Assembly (NCBI GenBank): GCA_030144725.1
Contig: JASKMD010000008.1
Span: forward strand, 15,068,183-15,132,182
Length of the DNA stretch: 64,000 bases
Reading direction: 5' to 3'
Source of the DNA: Haematococcus lacustris
Taxonomy: Eukaryota > Chlorophyta > Chlorophyceae > Chlamydomonadales > Haematococcaceae
Shown here: positions 1 to 11,533 of the stretch, piece after piece
Numbering within the stretch: the stretch's first letter is position 1
Layout: every line of letters begins with the position of its first letter
The notes under the pieces: generated by a model
Database searches by the model: none
What the model was told of the DNA's origin: nothing
Seen by the model: only the letters and a program-made list of their open reading frames with translations
Program-made: the position numbers and the translations under genes

Positions 1-138
1 TCATACCCCCCTGCACCAGCTCAGCCTTCAAACACGCACTATTCTGCCCAACCGTCATCGACCACAACGCTGCTGCTGTGCATTGGGGGGAAGCAAGACT
101 CACATGCTGCTGCTGCTGTCTGCCTCCTGCTGCTTCAG

Positions 139-1592
139 TTTGTGGAGAAGGAAAACATCAGCCTGACAGCTGAGTTGGAGAGCTTGGACAGCCAGCTGAG
201 TGAGAAGCGTGACAAGCTGGGCAAACTGAAGGTGACGCGAGATACGCTGAGGCAGAAGGGGCGACGCATCAAGGCCAACAGCGTGTTCATCACCAACCCC
301 TCCCTGCTGGATGATATTGAGGTGGGGTGGGCAAGGAGGGGTCAGCAGGACGTGCAGGTGGAATGTGTCTGAACCAGTGCTGGGCGATTCGTCAAAGATG
401 TATTACTCAGAGTAATAAAAGACATCAAAACAGGGACTTTTTATTACTTTTAGTATATATCTGTTTAGCTATTTAATTGCTTATTTGATTTAAATCAAAA
501 ACATCGCGAAAATCTCCAATTAATTCCTCCCAGTAATAGCATACTCCCTTGTAGAACCTGAATGCAAAATATCCCACATAGCCACACACCCTAGCCCTAG
601 CCCTAGACCCTGTGCCCTAGGTAACGGCCCCTGGCAGATGCTCCAGCCATCCAGTAATCAATGGCCTCTTTGTAGGGGAACGTCTTGAGGGTGAAGGTCC
701 TGTCAAGGTACACACGCAAAGTGCTGGGCAGGTTGGCACTGAGGCTGTTGCGCCTCTCGTCCTTGATGAAGTTCATGGCAGAAATGGGAAGATGGGATAC
801 ATTGTTTGCGGAAGATGGGATACATTGTTGGGGGATAAGTAATAAGCGGAGTACCAGACGGGCGGTGGAGCTATTACCGATGTAATTACCGACTTATTAC
901 ATTATTACCCAATCGCCCAGCACTGGTCTGAACCCCAACTGTCTCATGTAAGCATGCAGACATTGCATGCACGCGTGGGTGGTGAATATGCTCATGCATT
1001 GTCGACATGTGGCGCTGCGTGACATGCAGGGCCAGAAGGATAAAAGGGACCAGGTCCTCGCTCAGATAGTGGAGCTGAAGAAGGAGCACGCTGCCTTGAG
1101 TGACGCCATTGCAAAGATCAACGCAAAGACCATGGCCCTGACGCAAGTTGTGAGTACACGGCTGCAGCACACCAGCCCACTGCACACCAGCCCACTGCAC
1201 ACCAGACTCACTGCACACCTGACCCACTCCCCCCCCAACCCACTGCACACCTGGGTTAGTCCAGGGCCCTGCCTGCATTGCTTGCGCCCCTGGAAGCTTT
1301 GCTGTGGCCATCATCGTGCTGCATGCGCTGACACGCTGGGTAAACCCTCCCCAGGCAGCTGACATAGACATCTGTGCCCTCGCCAGGTGTAGCTCTGTGA
1401 AGACGTCACGCTGGCATGCCGCACCACCACATATCCCGTGCCCTGCCTGACCTGATCTGCCCCGTCTGCCCTGGCATGTGTGCATGCGTGCAGCTGACTG
1501 GGTCGGGTGCGCCCAATGCCATGCAAATCCTGCGGCAGATCCAGAGCCAGAAGCCGGTCACGGGAGGTATCATCCCCAAGGCCACCAGCTGA
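139..1592 (+). CDS. Ciliary coiled-coil protein, CCDC113/CCDC96 (DUF4201) type, C-terminal exons
   Basis: Three in-phase exons are visible: 139-321, 1030-1149 and 1494-1592, ending in TGA. All junctions are phase 0 with GT/AG borders (donors GTGGGG and GTGAGT). The protein starts FVEKENISL, continues through a heptad-rich KRDKLGKLKVTRDTLRQKG segment, then NPSLLDDIE joined to GQKDKRDQVLAQIVELKKEH, and ends GGIIPKATS. The N-P-x-LL-D-x-E step followed by a helical L-K-x-x-H stretch is the pattern of the DUF4201 coiled coil of CCDC113 and CCDC96, which in Chlamydomonas-type cilia are axonemal proteins of the radial-spoke/nexin-dynein region. The gene enters from the left edge, so the N-terminus is missing. 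Intron 1 carries a hAT MITE. Choice between CCDC113 and CCDC96 is not possible from this part. Confidence 0.72.
375..925. mobile_element. hAT-family MITE in an intron, with 8-bp target duplication
   Basis: The element begins CAGTGCTGGGCGATT and ends with its exact reverse complement (375-389 and 911-925). It is bounded by the 8-bp direct repeat GTCTGAAC at 367-374 and 926-933. CAGTG ends and 8-bp duplications are diagnostic of hAT transposons. On the minus strand about 782-609 encodes MNFIKDERRN and later EAIDYWMAGASARGR before a stop, which looks like the extreme C-terminus of a hAT transposase dimerisation region. The 551-bp size makes it a non-autonomous deletion derivative. It sits in intron 1 of the ciliary gene. 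Confidence 0.88.
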
Positions 1593-4081
1593 TGCCTTGG
1601 CTGCCAGGTGCCAAGCCTGCACTGCTCAGCTAGGCGGCGCTGCAATGCCATGCACTGGGCATTGCAAGCTGTGAAGCGAAAGAAAGCATTGCCAGCTAGC
1701 ATGGGCAATGAGTGTGAGGTTCAAGCCATGAAGAGTCGGCTTAGCTCCAGGTTGCCCCTTTGCTGTCAGAGGGATCCTATGCCATGTTGCAAGGTACCCC
1801 CTGGTTGGCATGCAGCTGCCAGCCCGGCGGCAGCCGTAGAGCAGCTGGCCCAGGGGCCAGCGGCAGCCGGCTGCCCCTCCCCTCAGGCAGTGCAGCCACA
1901 GGGCCCTGGCCTTGCAGGGGCCAGCTGGCGTGAGGGCAGCCAGGGTGCTGGCAGCCTCCCCTGGGCCTGTGGTGCTGGTGCTGTGAGGGAGGCAGCTCAC
2001 CAGGCACCCAGCCTCACCAGGTAGGTCCCAGGCACTGGTGAGCCAGGCGCTGCCTGGGCCTGGCATCTCCTGACCATGCAGGCACGGCAAAGCATGGAGC
2101 GTGCGGCTTTGCGGTGGCCACATGCACTGGTTTGCCATATGTGTTGGGTGCTGGCTCTGATCGTAGCTTGTGTTGCGGCTTGTCTGGCATTGCCAGCAAT
2201 CTTTGTATGCATGCCAGTCGTGCATGGTTCACTGGCATGGCGGCTGCATGCAGCAAGATGGTCAACTACCAGGGTTATGAATGGGGTGAGGAATGAGAGG
2301 TGGGGGGGAAAGAAGCGACCCCTCCCATGCTGCCATCACACAGCCCCTCACCTCCTTACTTTGTTCAGGCCATTTCCCAGGCGCAAGCAGGCATGGGCCA
2401 GGCAGAGGAGGTAGATTCAGAGTTGGGACACACCATGCCACACCTACACCTACACATGCAAAACCCACAACATGTGTTGTGGTCATGCTCAGGCATGACC
2501 TCCCACATCTAGCCGTGTGCAAAGGCGTGTCACGAAACGCAGGTGCTTCAGCGAGCACAGTGGTGGCACAGGGCTGCAGGGTCGGCCACGGTGCATGTCT
2601 GCATAGCCACAGGCTTCGACAAGGTTGTGGCACCCTGCCCACTTGGGCAGTACATGTGCCCATGGCTCGACTTTGGCCGTCATCCGCAGGGTAGCGGCAT
2701 TCCTGTTATCAGAGCGCTGCATCCTCTTCTTCATGACAGCCACTGTAAAACATCCAGCGGTAGCTACTGCCAGCACAGCTGTGCGCTCATGCCAGCTATG
2801 CCGGCGTGGTGTGTGCCGCTCCCTCTACCAGCTCAAGCTGTTACCATACGGTCTTGCTTCCACACACCGTACATGATGTACGGCTTTTGTTTAGGGATCG
2901 CCTCCTGCAGCTGCGCAACAGGCCATGGTGCGGCAAGTCACCCCATGCAAGCCATGGCTGACTGACGGTGACTACAGTGAAGCAGGGTACGCAGCTGAAG
3001 ATGAGTCCAGGCTAGGTTAGGCTTGGCTTTGCTGACGGAAACAACTGTAGAGAAGGGTGACTGGCTGCCGTGCCTCCTCCCGAACCTGGAGCTTGTGCAG
3101 GCATCAAGGTGCGTGGGCTGTGGTGTTGCATGCGGGCCTGGGCTGAGGGCTGCTGCTGCTGACATTAGTCCAGGCTAGGGTTAGGCTTGGCTGGGTTCAC
3201 TCTTAGGTCACACCAGAGTGATTTCATCATCATCGACACCCATTCCTACCCTGGCCTGCCCGGCTGCATGGCGGGGCGGTCTGCACGTCTGCACTGCTCA
3301 GTGGGGCGACTGCACACCGGAACGACCATGACTGCTTCACTAAAAGGCCTTTAATCCTTTAATCCCGGTCATTGAAGCTGCACCAGAGTTTGACGTTCGT
3401 GCCTGCCCTGTTTAGAGGATCTGCAGTGTGAGTGCGATGCATCTGCAATGCGTGGCTGCTGTTATGGAAAATGGCGCAGCCTTAGTGTGCTCAATTTTGT
3501 ACCAACAGCAGCACTCGGCACAGTTCCCACGGTATGTGGCATGCACAAAGCCCAACCTCAAATGTGCTGGCATGCACACACTGCCCTGTCGTACTTCAGC
3601 TAGTCGCAGGTCCCTCCAGCAGCAAAGCCCATGTATGCCAATGGGACCCCCTTTGTGCCTGCTTCGCCAGTCGCATCTATCACTCAACTCTTATTGACCT
3701 ATGGTGCCATGCCTGCATGTCGCCGCCATGGGCATAGTGCAATGCATGCGACCTCATTCCACAGCGTGCCACAACCTGCAGCGGCGTCCCACACCGTGCA
3801 CAATGCTCGAGTCTGAACCCTGAGCGCTGCACCCACGCAGCTGCACGTGTTGCTGAGCCCAGCGGCATGTTGCTAAGTGAGAGTGCTGCAGCGTCGTCTG
3901 CCGCAACCATGACTGGGTGCTGGCTGTCCCTGTGGCTGCAGCCGCCACAACAGAGCCCCTGATGTTGGCGTGGCCCATGCATGACACGGGCAGCCCCTCC
4001 CCCATGGCTCAAACCCTGCATGGGTGCATGTAGGGTCACGCTGGGGAAGGCTGGCTGGGGAAGGTAGGTGCCCACCCCACC
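1593..4081. other. Intergenic stretch without a supportable gene
   Basis: No reading frame here shows a recognisable domain or consistent splice structure. The sequence has high CA/TG content and many TGCATGC words. Two imperfect copies of a short motif (AGTCCAGGCTAGG core) lie near 3005-3029 and 3168-3192. The right part should contain the 3' UTR of the minus-strand HDAC gene, whose stop codon is at 4082-4084; TGTAA, the usual algal poly(A) signal, overlaps that stop codon. Confidence 0.5.
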
Positions 4082-7000
4082 TTACATCTCGTCCCATCGC
4101 CCCAAACTCAGCCCTATACTCAGGGGTGAGCCCCCCATGCAGGCCTGCATGTCCATCTGGCAGGTTTTGTTTGTCTGCATGTCCATCTCCATGCCATGCA
4201 AATTCCCCATGCTATCATGCAAGCCAGTGCCCGGCCCCTCTGACAGCATAGCCTGCTCCCCAAGGCAGCCACTGCCACTGGTGGCCCCAGGCTGCTGATG
4301 GCCCTCTGAATCCCGCACCCCACTCCATGGCCCCCCACCCTGCTGCTCCCACCCCCCCTGCCCTACCCACACTGGCAAGCTACCCCTAGGGCTGCCCTCC
4401 ATGGCACCGCGCCCCATGTAGCTTGCCCCATGCGCCTCCTGACCCAGCGCCACTGCTGACAACGCCTCCGCCGCCGCTGCCGTGGCACCCGGTGCCTGCA
4501 CTATCAGCCCCTCTGCGCCCCCCATTTCTTCATCCACCCCCCCCTGCTCCATGCATGGCGCCTTCACACCCCTACCCCCACCCCCCACCCCCCTCACCCC
4601 CAGCTCCTGCACCTTGGCCAGCTCATCCACCGCAGGCTGCCAGTACGGGGCGTGGGCCTGCAGGGTGGCCACCAGGGCCTGCTTGGCCTGGCTGCTCAGC
4701 TGCTGCTGCGGGCCTGGCGGCAGCTCGGGTGGCTGCTCCCCCAGCTGCACCCGGATGCAGGCCGCAGTGCACTCAGCCGTGGCAGCCAGGTTGTAGCCGC
4801 CCTCCAGCAGCAGCACCAGCGGCCCAATGCCCAGCAGCATCTGCAGCAGCCACACAGCGGTCCACCAGCCACTGGCACAGCTGCACACTGATGCCACACA
4901 CAGTTGCGCAGGGGCAGGGGCAGGGGCAGGGGCAGGGGCAGGGGCAGGGGCAGGGGCAGGGGCAGGGGCAGGGGCAGGGGCAGGGGCAGGGGCAGGGGCA
5001 GGGGCAGGGGCAGGGGCAGGGGCAGGGGCAGGGGCAGGGGCAGGGGCAGGGGCAGGGGCAGGGGTAGGGGCAGGGGCAGGGGTAGGGGCAGGGGCAGCAG
5101 ACCTGTGTCATGTGTGCATACAGGGCTGGGCTGACGTGGCACTCGCCCAGGGGGTCCCCCTCAGCCGCATCAAAGCCAGCCGAGACCAGCACCAGGCCGG
5201 GCGCAAAGTCCTGGGCTATGGGCAGCAGCACATGCCTGCACGCAGGCAGACCGGAGGCAGCCAGGGGAGGAGGTTCCAGCCACTGGCACGCTGGCTCTGC
5301 AGCCACCATTCAGGGCAGCAGGGCAGGCAGCAGGGCAGGGGCTCCGACCCCTACCCTCTCCTGCTCTGCACGCTGGTCTGCTCTCTGCTGCTTTGCATTC
5401 AAGTAGACATACGCGGAGGCCAGCCTCGTGAACTCCCCCTCCCCCTCCCCCTCCCCCTCCCCCTCCCCCTCCCCCTCCCCCTCCCCCTCCCCCTCCCCCT
5501 CCCCCTCCCCCTCCCCCTCCCCCTCCCCCTCCCCCTCCCGCACCTGAAGGCTGCCAGGTAGTCGCCATCCTGAGCCCCTGGTCCGTTCCAGGGGATGTTG
5601 ACAGTGTAGCCGCAGGCGCCACCGTGGCCCACCTCTGCTGCTGCTCCGGTGCCTGTGACGCGCCACCAGGCATCACACCCTCATGCGCCTCATACAGATC
5701 ACACCTCTGGCAGTCACTCCAGTCACTCTTATCCTCGCACACGTCACATGCCAGGTCAGAATCGGGGGTGGAGGGGGTGGGGGAGGGGCAAATGCCGGAA
5801 GAGGGCAAGGGGGTAGGGCTGGGATGGGGTAGGGGGGGAGGGAGGGGGCAGGGGCGGGGCCGGGGGCGGGGGCGGGAAGCAGGTGACCTGGGAAGAAGAG
5901 GCCGTTGTCCCAGCGGTGTATGCTGATGTACAGGACGGAGGCGTCACCGTAGAACATGGCCTGTGGGTCAGTGTGCCGCAGTGCAGGAGGAGGGGCAGGC
6001 GTGAGCCTCAGTCTGCACTGCTGGGCGGCAGCAGCCTGCACTTCCCAGGTGGACCCGCTGTCCAGGAACACCAGCCCTGCCTGACATGGTCACTACCATT
6101 CCCATTCCCACTCCCATTCCCATTCCCATTCTTATCACCACCAGCAACATCACCACCAGCAACATCACCAGTAGATGGCAGTCTCCCCTTCACAGCAGAT
6201 GTGCAGATGTGCAGTGTGCAGATGTGGTGCTGCGCACAGCCGCTGTGTAGCTGTGCTGCCGCTCACAGGGCAGCCAGGGGCTCAGTGAGGGGGGTTTACA
6301 GTGAGGCTGGACCCACTTCGTCTGCAGCCAGTGTCGCACCCTGCCGCATGCCCCCCCCCCTCCACAGCTGCCCACCTCTGCCCCTCGCAGCCGCTGCAAG
6401 CCCCTCAGGCTATGACGGGGGAATGGGCAGGGCGCCAGGGCTGGAGCGGGTCAGGGCGCGCACCTACCTGCGTGCCGTTGCCGTGGTGGATGTCCCAGTC
6501 CACGATGAGCACCCGCTGCACCCCAGCCTCCTGGGCAGGACCACACAGTCTCACACGCAGGCGCTGAGTCAGCATCACTCACCCTCGTCACACCACACAG
6601 TCTCACACCATGCACCCTCACTCAATCAATGTCACACAGGAGAGGCACATCAGTATTGAATGTCGGTGTTGCAGCAACGCCGACAAGGTGAATGCCATGT
6701 GCTGCTGCTGCTGCTGATGATGATGATGATGCTGATGCTGATGCTGATGATGATGACATGAAAGGAAACATGCATGCTCAGCAGTGGAGCATGCACCAGC
6801 AAGGGCAGGCAGGAGTGGGCAGGCAAGCCAGGGTGGCTTACTAGGTCAGGGCAGGCAGGGTGAGTGGCAGAGGTGGTCAGGGTGAGGGCGGGGGCCCAGG
6901 CCAGGCTTGGGGTCAGGCAGGTCAGGGCTGTCACACCCAGCAGACGGCGCCTCACTCTTTGAGCTGCCCGGGCCGCCACAGCGGCATTGTTAAACAGGCA

Positions 7001-10000
7001 GAAGCCCAAGGCCAAGCCTGACTCAGCATGGTGGCCTGCAGCAAGCAGCCCAGGCCCATGAAGAACATGAGTGGCAGTGTGATGAGTAGTGTGAGGTACA
7101 GTGTGATGGGCAGTGTGATGTGCAGTGTGAGGTGCAGTGTAATGAGCAGTGTAATGAGCAGTGTTGGGTGCAGTGTGAGGTGCAGTGTGAAGAGCAGCGG
7201 GATGAGCAGTGTGAGGTACACATGTGAGGAGGAGTGTGATGAGTGGGGTGTTGGGTGGGGTGAGTGGCGTAGGGTTGGCTGACCCGGCGGCCTGATGATG
7301 GCAGCGCCGCTGCGAGCCTGCCCCCGGGCCACCGCCAGGGCCACCTCCACTGCACTGCCGGCAGCCAGGCGGGCGCAGTGGTAGGTGGCTGGGTGCAGCG
7401 GGCAGTCGTGGATGAACCTGCACGGGGAGGGGCACAGCACAAGCAGGGCAGCAGGGCAGCATCAGGCCACCAGGCCGGCATCAACACAGGCACTTGAACA
7501 GCAGCAGCAGCAGCAGCAGCAGGGTCAGGGTCAGGGGTCAGGGTCAGGGTCAGGGTCAGGGTCAGGGTCAGGGTCAGGGTCAGGGGTCAGGGTCAGGGTC
7601 AGGGTCAGGGTCAGGGTCAGGGTCAGGGGTCAGGGTCAGGGTCAGGGTCAGGGTCAGGGTCAGGGTCAGGGGTCAGGGTCAGGGTCAGGGTCAGGGTCAG
7701 GGTCAGGGTCAGGGTCAGGGTCAGGGTCAGGGTCAGGGTCAGGGTCAGGGTCAGGGTCAGGGTCAGGGTCAGGGTCAGGGTCAGGGTCAGGGTCAGGGTC
7801 AGGGTCAGGGGTCAGGGTCAGGGTCAGGGTCAGGGTCAGGGTCAGGGTCAGGGTCAGGTCAGGGTCAGGGTCAGGGTCAGGGTCAGGGTCAGGGTCAGGG
7901 TCAGGGTCAGGGTCAGGGTCAGGTCAGGGTCAGGGTCAGGGTCAGGGTCAGGGTCAGGGTCAGGGTCAGGGTCAGGGGTCAGGGTCAGGGTCAGGGTCAG
8001 GGTCAGGGTCAGGGTCAGGGTCAGGGTCAGGGTCAGGGTCAGGGTCAGGGTCAGGGTCAGGGTCAGGGTCAGGGTCAGGGTCAGGGTCAGGGTCAGGGTC
8101 AGGGTCAGGGGTCAGGGTCAGGGTCAGGGTCAGGGTCAGGGTCAGGGTCAGGGTCAGGGTCAGGGTCAGGGTCAGGCGGTCTGGGGTGCATAGGTGTGCA
8201 GCGTCATCATCAGGCCGCTGGGTGAGGCCAGCAGGGGCGGCGGTGGAGCCAGCATGAGCTCTGCAGCAGAACCCGGCGGCGGCAGTGCCCTCACCCTAAA
8301 TCCTAACCCTCTGAGATCACAGACGGAGGTAAGAGTGAGGTGGTGTGAGGGGCAGGGGCTGAGGCACTAAGTGAGGGGGGGGAGGAGCGCTGCTTGGCCT
8401 TGACTGGAACCTGACTCGCCAGCCCCGCTCAGCCCACCTGGAGGTCACCGGGTCAGCCAGCCAGGAGGCTGCGGGCCACCCTGCAGCTGCTTTCACCTCC
8501 TCCTCCCCGCCTCCCCCCCCCTCCACCTGCACCGCCGCCCCGCTGCTGCCCCCCCCCCCAGTCTCGCACTGCTGGGCACAGCAGCCCCCCCCCCCGCCCC
8601 TGGCCCCTGGCCCCATGCAGACCTGCTGCTGTCCTGCTCCCACCCAGCGTCCCCCCTGCAGGGGGTGCTCTGAGGGCCCCCCTCCCCCCCCACCCAGCCA
8701 GCACCCCCCACCCCCCCAGCTGCTGCCCCAGGGGGTCTGGCCAGCACCCTGGCCTCCACCAGGGGGTGGTGCCAGGCACCCGGCCGCCCTGCTGGCCAGC
8801 TGTGCGCTCACTGCCTGCACCTCCTGCACCAGCTCAGGCTCGTGCACTGCCTCCAGCTGGGCGAGGCTGGCCTCACGCCCCGGGATCTGAACCACATGCA
8901 AGCAAGGGCAGGGCAGGGGGCAGGGCTCTCAAGCAGGGGCAGTGCTCTAGACGGGCGGCCAACTAGACAATATGGAACTAATAAAATACATGTCCACTGA
9001 TGCTCCTCCGAGACAGTAGTACTCTCTTTCTTCCTTTCTTTTGTTCCAAAAGCAATGGTTCCAATGTCCCCTCCCCTCCCCTCCCCTCCCCTCCCCTCCC
9101 CTCCCTCCCCCTCCCCTCCCCTCCCCTCCCCTCCCCTCCCCTCCCCTCCCCTCCCCTCCCCTCCCCTCCCCTCCCCTCCCCCTCCCCTCCCCCTCCCCTC
9201 CCCTCCCCTCCCCTCCCCCTCCCCTCCCCTCCCCTCCCCTCCCCTCCCCTCCCCCTCCCCTCCCCTCCCCTCCCCTCCCCTCCCCTCCCCTCCCCTCCCC
9301 TCCCCTCCCCTCCCCTCCCCTCCCCTCCCCTCTCCCTCCCCTCCCCTCCCCTCTCCCTCTCCCCTCCCCCTCCCCTCCCCTCCCCTCCCCTCCCCTCCCC
9401 TCCCCTCCCTCCCCCTCCCTCCCCTCCCCTCCCCCCTCCCCTCCCCTCCCCTCCCCTTCCCCTCCCCTCCCCCTCCCCTCCCCTCCCCTCCCCTCCCCTC
9501 CCTCCCCTCCCCTCCCCTCCCCTCTCCCTCCCCTCCCCTCCCCTCCCCTCCCTCCCCTCCCCTCCCTCCCCTCCCCTCCCTCTCCCCTCCCCTCCCCTCC
9601 CCTCCCCTCCCCTCCCCTCCCCTCCCCTCCCCTCCCCTCCCCTCCCCTCCCCTCCCCTCCCCTCCCCTCCCCTCCCCTCCCCTCCCCTCCCCTCCCCTCC
9701 CCTCCCCTCCCCTCCCCTCCCCTCCCCTCCCCCTCCCCTCCCCTCCCCTCCCCTCCCCTCCCCTCCCCTCCCCTCCCCTCCCCCTCCCTCCCCTCCCCTC
9801 CCCTCCCCTCCCCTCCCCTCCCCTACCAGCTTGCAGCGCTGCAGCAGCCCGTACTCCCGCAGCTTGTCCATGATGGCGGTGAGGCGAGCCGGCCTCTCAG
9901 GGTGCTGCCGGGGCAAACGGCGCCGCCAGCTTACGGTGCAGCAGCATGCGCTCGTCATACGCCAGCAGCACAGGCCGGGACTCCAGCCCAGCCGCCTGGC

Positions 10001-10093
10001 AGCCCCCCGCCCCCCCAGCTGCAGGCCTAGGCAGGCAGGGGGCCTGGCCCTGGCCATGTTGCAGAGCACTGACCCGCAACTGGCCAGGGTCAC
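4082..10093 (-). CDS. Class II histone deacetylase (HDAC6/HDA5/HDA15-like)
   Basis: Minus-strand exons in transcription order: about 10090-9827 (one frameshift), 8886-8438, 7417-7284, 7035-6956, 6530-6468, 5960-5888, 5652-5544, 5235-5103 and 4840-4082. From 8886 on, every GT/AG junction keeps phase and gives 599 residues plus stop. Landmarks: [32 protein letters not shown], the His-His pair in RPPGHHAESG, the zinc-site loop [27 protein letters not shown], third metal Asp in [13 protein letters not shown], and catalytic Tyr in LEGGYNL. All catalytic residues are present, so a zinc-dependent lysine deacetylase of nucleus or cytosol is expected. A roughly 110-residue Gly/Pro-rich insert lies in the 8438-8886 exon. 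The C-terminal 150 residues are low complexity. The 5' end is unresolved. Confidence 0.9.
4911..5098. repeat. (GGGGCA)n hexamer array in an HDAC intron
   Basis: About 31 units, with a few GGGGTA variants at the right end. It occupies the whole interior of the intron between the exon ending at 5103 and the exon starting at 4840 on the minus strand. Long Gln-Gly or Pro-Cys-type frames over it are repeat artefacts. Confidence 0.95.
5433..5540. repeat. (CCCCCT)n hexamer array in an HDAC intron
   Basis: About 18 units of CCCCCT on the plus strand (AGGGGG on the transcribed strand), beginning a few bases after the donor of the exon 5652-5544. The tract is purely purine/pyrimidine, which favours triplex formation. 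Confidence 0.95.
7520..8176. repeat. (GGGTCA)n telomere-like hexamer array in an HDAC intron
   Basis: About 109 units of GGGTCA with scattered one-base length variants (GGGGTCA near 7531, 7581, 7626, 7670, 7808, 7976 and 8108, and GGTCA near 7857 and 7921). It lies between HDAC exons 8886-8438 and 7417-7284. The GGG spacing gives strong G-quadruplex potential on the plus strand. Confidence 0.95.
9066..9826. repeat. (CCCCT)n pentamer array in an HDAC intron
   Basis: About 750 bp of CCCCT with CCCT, CCCCCT and CTCCCT slips, ending directly at the splice donor of the exon 9907-9827, so the transcript reads GTAGGGGAGGGG onwards. Open frames rich in Pro-Leu-Ser or Gly-Glu across it are repeat artefacts. 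Confidence 0.95.
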
Positions 10094-10359
10094 AAGCTGG
10101 GCCTACACTGCCGGAGGGGGGCAAGCCAGGGCACCCCCACCCCCCCCCTCCCCCTGCCAAGGGGGTCCCCTGGGGGGGGCTTGGGGGGGGCCCCAGGCGG
10201 CTGCAGCCCGGCAGCAGCTGGGTAAGCCCCCCCCACCCTCGGTCTGAGGCAGGGGGGGGTGGGTGGTTGCAGCAGTATGTCAGGCGCCTGCCCTGCCGCC
10301 CCCCCCCCGCTGCTGCTGCTGCTGCCCCCCCAGCCTGGGGCACCCCCCCCCCCCCCTAC

Positions 10360-10515
10360 CCCCGCCCCCTCCTCCTTCTGCCTTTTGTCAGCGAAGGGTG
10401 TGGGCCTGGTGGGGCCAGGGGCGCAGCCGCAGTAGGAGCAGGCGGCAGGGGCCGCGCCTGACATCCCCCCGCTCCAGGGGCATGGTGCAGTTGATGCAGT
10501 AGTGCGGCAGCAGCA
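10360..10515 (-). CDS. Possible CxxC...CxxC zinc-finger exon upstream of the HDAC domain
   Basis: On the minus strand one frame reads HYCINCTMPLERG and another reads MSGAAPAACSYCGCAPG followed by TRPTPFADKR. They join if the run of six C at 10465-10470 (plus strand) is one base too long, giving a Cys pair, about 17 residues, then a second Cys pair. Plant HDA15-type deacetylases carry an N-terminal zinc finger, but this spacing does not match the RanBP2 type. No splice sites are fixed, so membership in the HDAC gene is inference from position. Confidence 0.35.
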
Positions 10516-10664
10516 GGAGGGCTGAGGAGGTGCAGGCCCCCAGCCGCCCCACACTGCCCCCTCCCTGCCTGCCGCTGCCAAGACCTGGTCCGGGGGGGAG
10601 GGGAGGGGGGGAGGGAGGGAGGGCACACCAAGCCACTGGAAGCACGCCTCAGGTAGGGCCCTCC

Positions 10665-11033
10665 CTGCCCTGCCTCCCCCCTAGCCCCCCCCCCCTGTGG
10701 GGGCTCCCCCCGACGTCAGGCAGCCCCCAGGGTGGAGACCCCCCCCCCCCCCAACCACCCCCCCTCCCCCCCTCCCCCTGCCCCCCCCGCAGACTGCCTC
10801 AGCCCCCCCAGCACCCCAGGAGCCGCACCTGCCTGGCCCTGACCCTCCCCACACGCCTGCCCAGCCCCAGGCCGGCCCCCCTGCCCCCCTGGGCTCTGCC
10901 TCCACCCCCCCCTCTGCCATCCCCTCCTGCTGCTGCTGCTGCTGCTGCTGGCGGGGTTGCGCTGCCGCCCGGTCCCAGTGGTGCCAGGGTGCTGGCGGGG
11001 GGCTGCGGGCCTGCCCCTGCGGTGAGGGTGGGG
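10665..11033. repeat. Left copy of a 369-bp block duplicated across the assembly gap
   Basis: This block matches 11534 to about 11903 nearly base for base; differences are mostly in C or G homopolymer length. The left copy stops exactly at the first N. Confidence 0.9.
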
Positions 11034-11533
11034 NNNNNNNNNNNNNNNNNNNNNNNNNNNNNNNNNNNNNNNNNNNNNNNNNNNNNNNNNNNNNNNNNNN
11101 NNNNNNNNNNNNNNNNNNNNNNNNNNNNNNNNNNNNNNNNNNNNNNNNNNNNNNNNNNNNNNNNNNNNNNNNNNNNNNNNNNNNNNNNNNNNNNNNNNNN
11201 NNNNNNNNNNNNNNNNNNNNNNNNNNNNNNNNNNNNNNNNNNNNNNNNNNNNNNNNNNNNNNNNNNNNNNNNNNNNNNNNNNNNNNNNNNNNNNNNNNNN
11301 NNNNNNNNNNNNNNNNNNNNNNNNNNNNNNNNNNNNNNNNNNNNNNNNNNNNNNNNNNNNNNNNNNNNNNNNNNNNNNNNNNNNNNNNNNNNNNNNNNNN
11401 NNNNNNNNNNNNNNNNNNNNNNNNNNNNNNNNNNNNNNNNNNNNNNNNNNNNNNNNNNNNNNNNNNNNNNNNNNNNNNNNNNNNNNNNNNNNNNNNNNNN
11501 NNNNNNNNNNNNNNNNNNNNNNNNNNNNNNNNN
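11034..11533. other. Assembly gap of 500 N
   Basis: Exactly 500 Ns, a nominal gap size. Reading frames drawn through it are meaningless. Confidence 1.

Noticed and set aside
1593..4081. Gene in the left intergenic region
   Set aside because: Frames up to 140 codons exist on both strands, but none has domain-like composition or splice structure.
4423..5561. Long frames of Gln-Gly, Gly-Ala or Pro-Leu-rich composition on both strands
   Set aside because: They are translations of the (GGGGCA)n and (CCCCCT)n arrays inside HDAC introns and share no domain with any protein.
7520..8176. True telomere
   Set aside because: GGGTCA is not a known algal telomere unit and unique coding exons of one gene flank it on both sides.
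7385..8257. 290- and 243-codon plus-strand frames
   Set aside because: They translate the (GGGTCA)n array, which is intronic to the minus-strand HDAC gene.
9000..10247. 415-codon Ser-Pro-Leu-rich frame and its minus-strand Gly-Glu-rich counterpart
   Set aside because: Generated by (CCCCT)n; the real coding here is the minus-strand HDAC exon at the right end.
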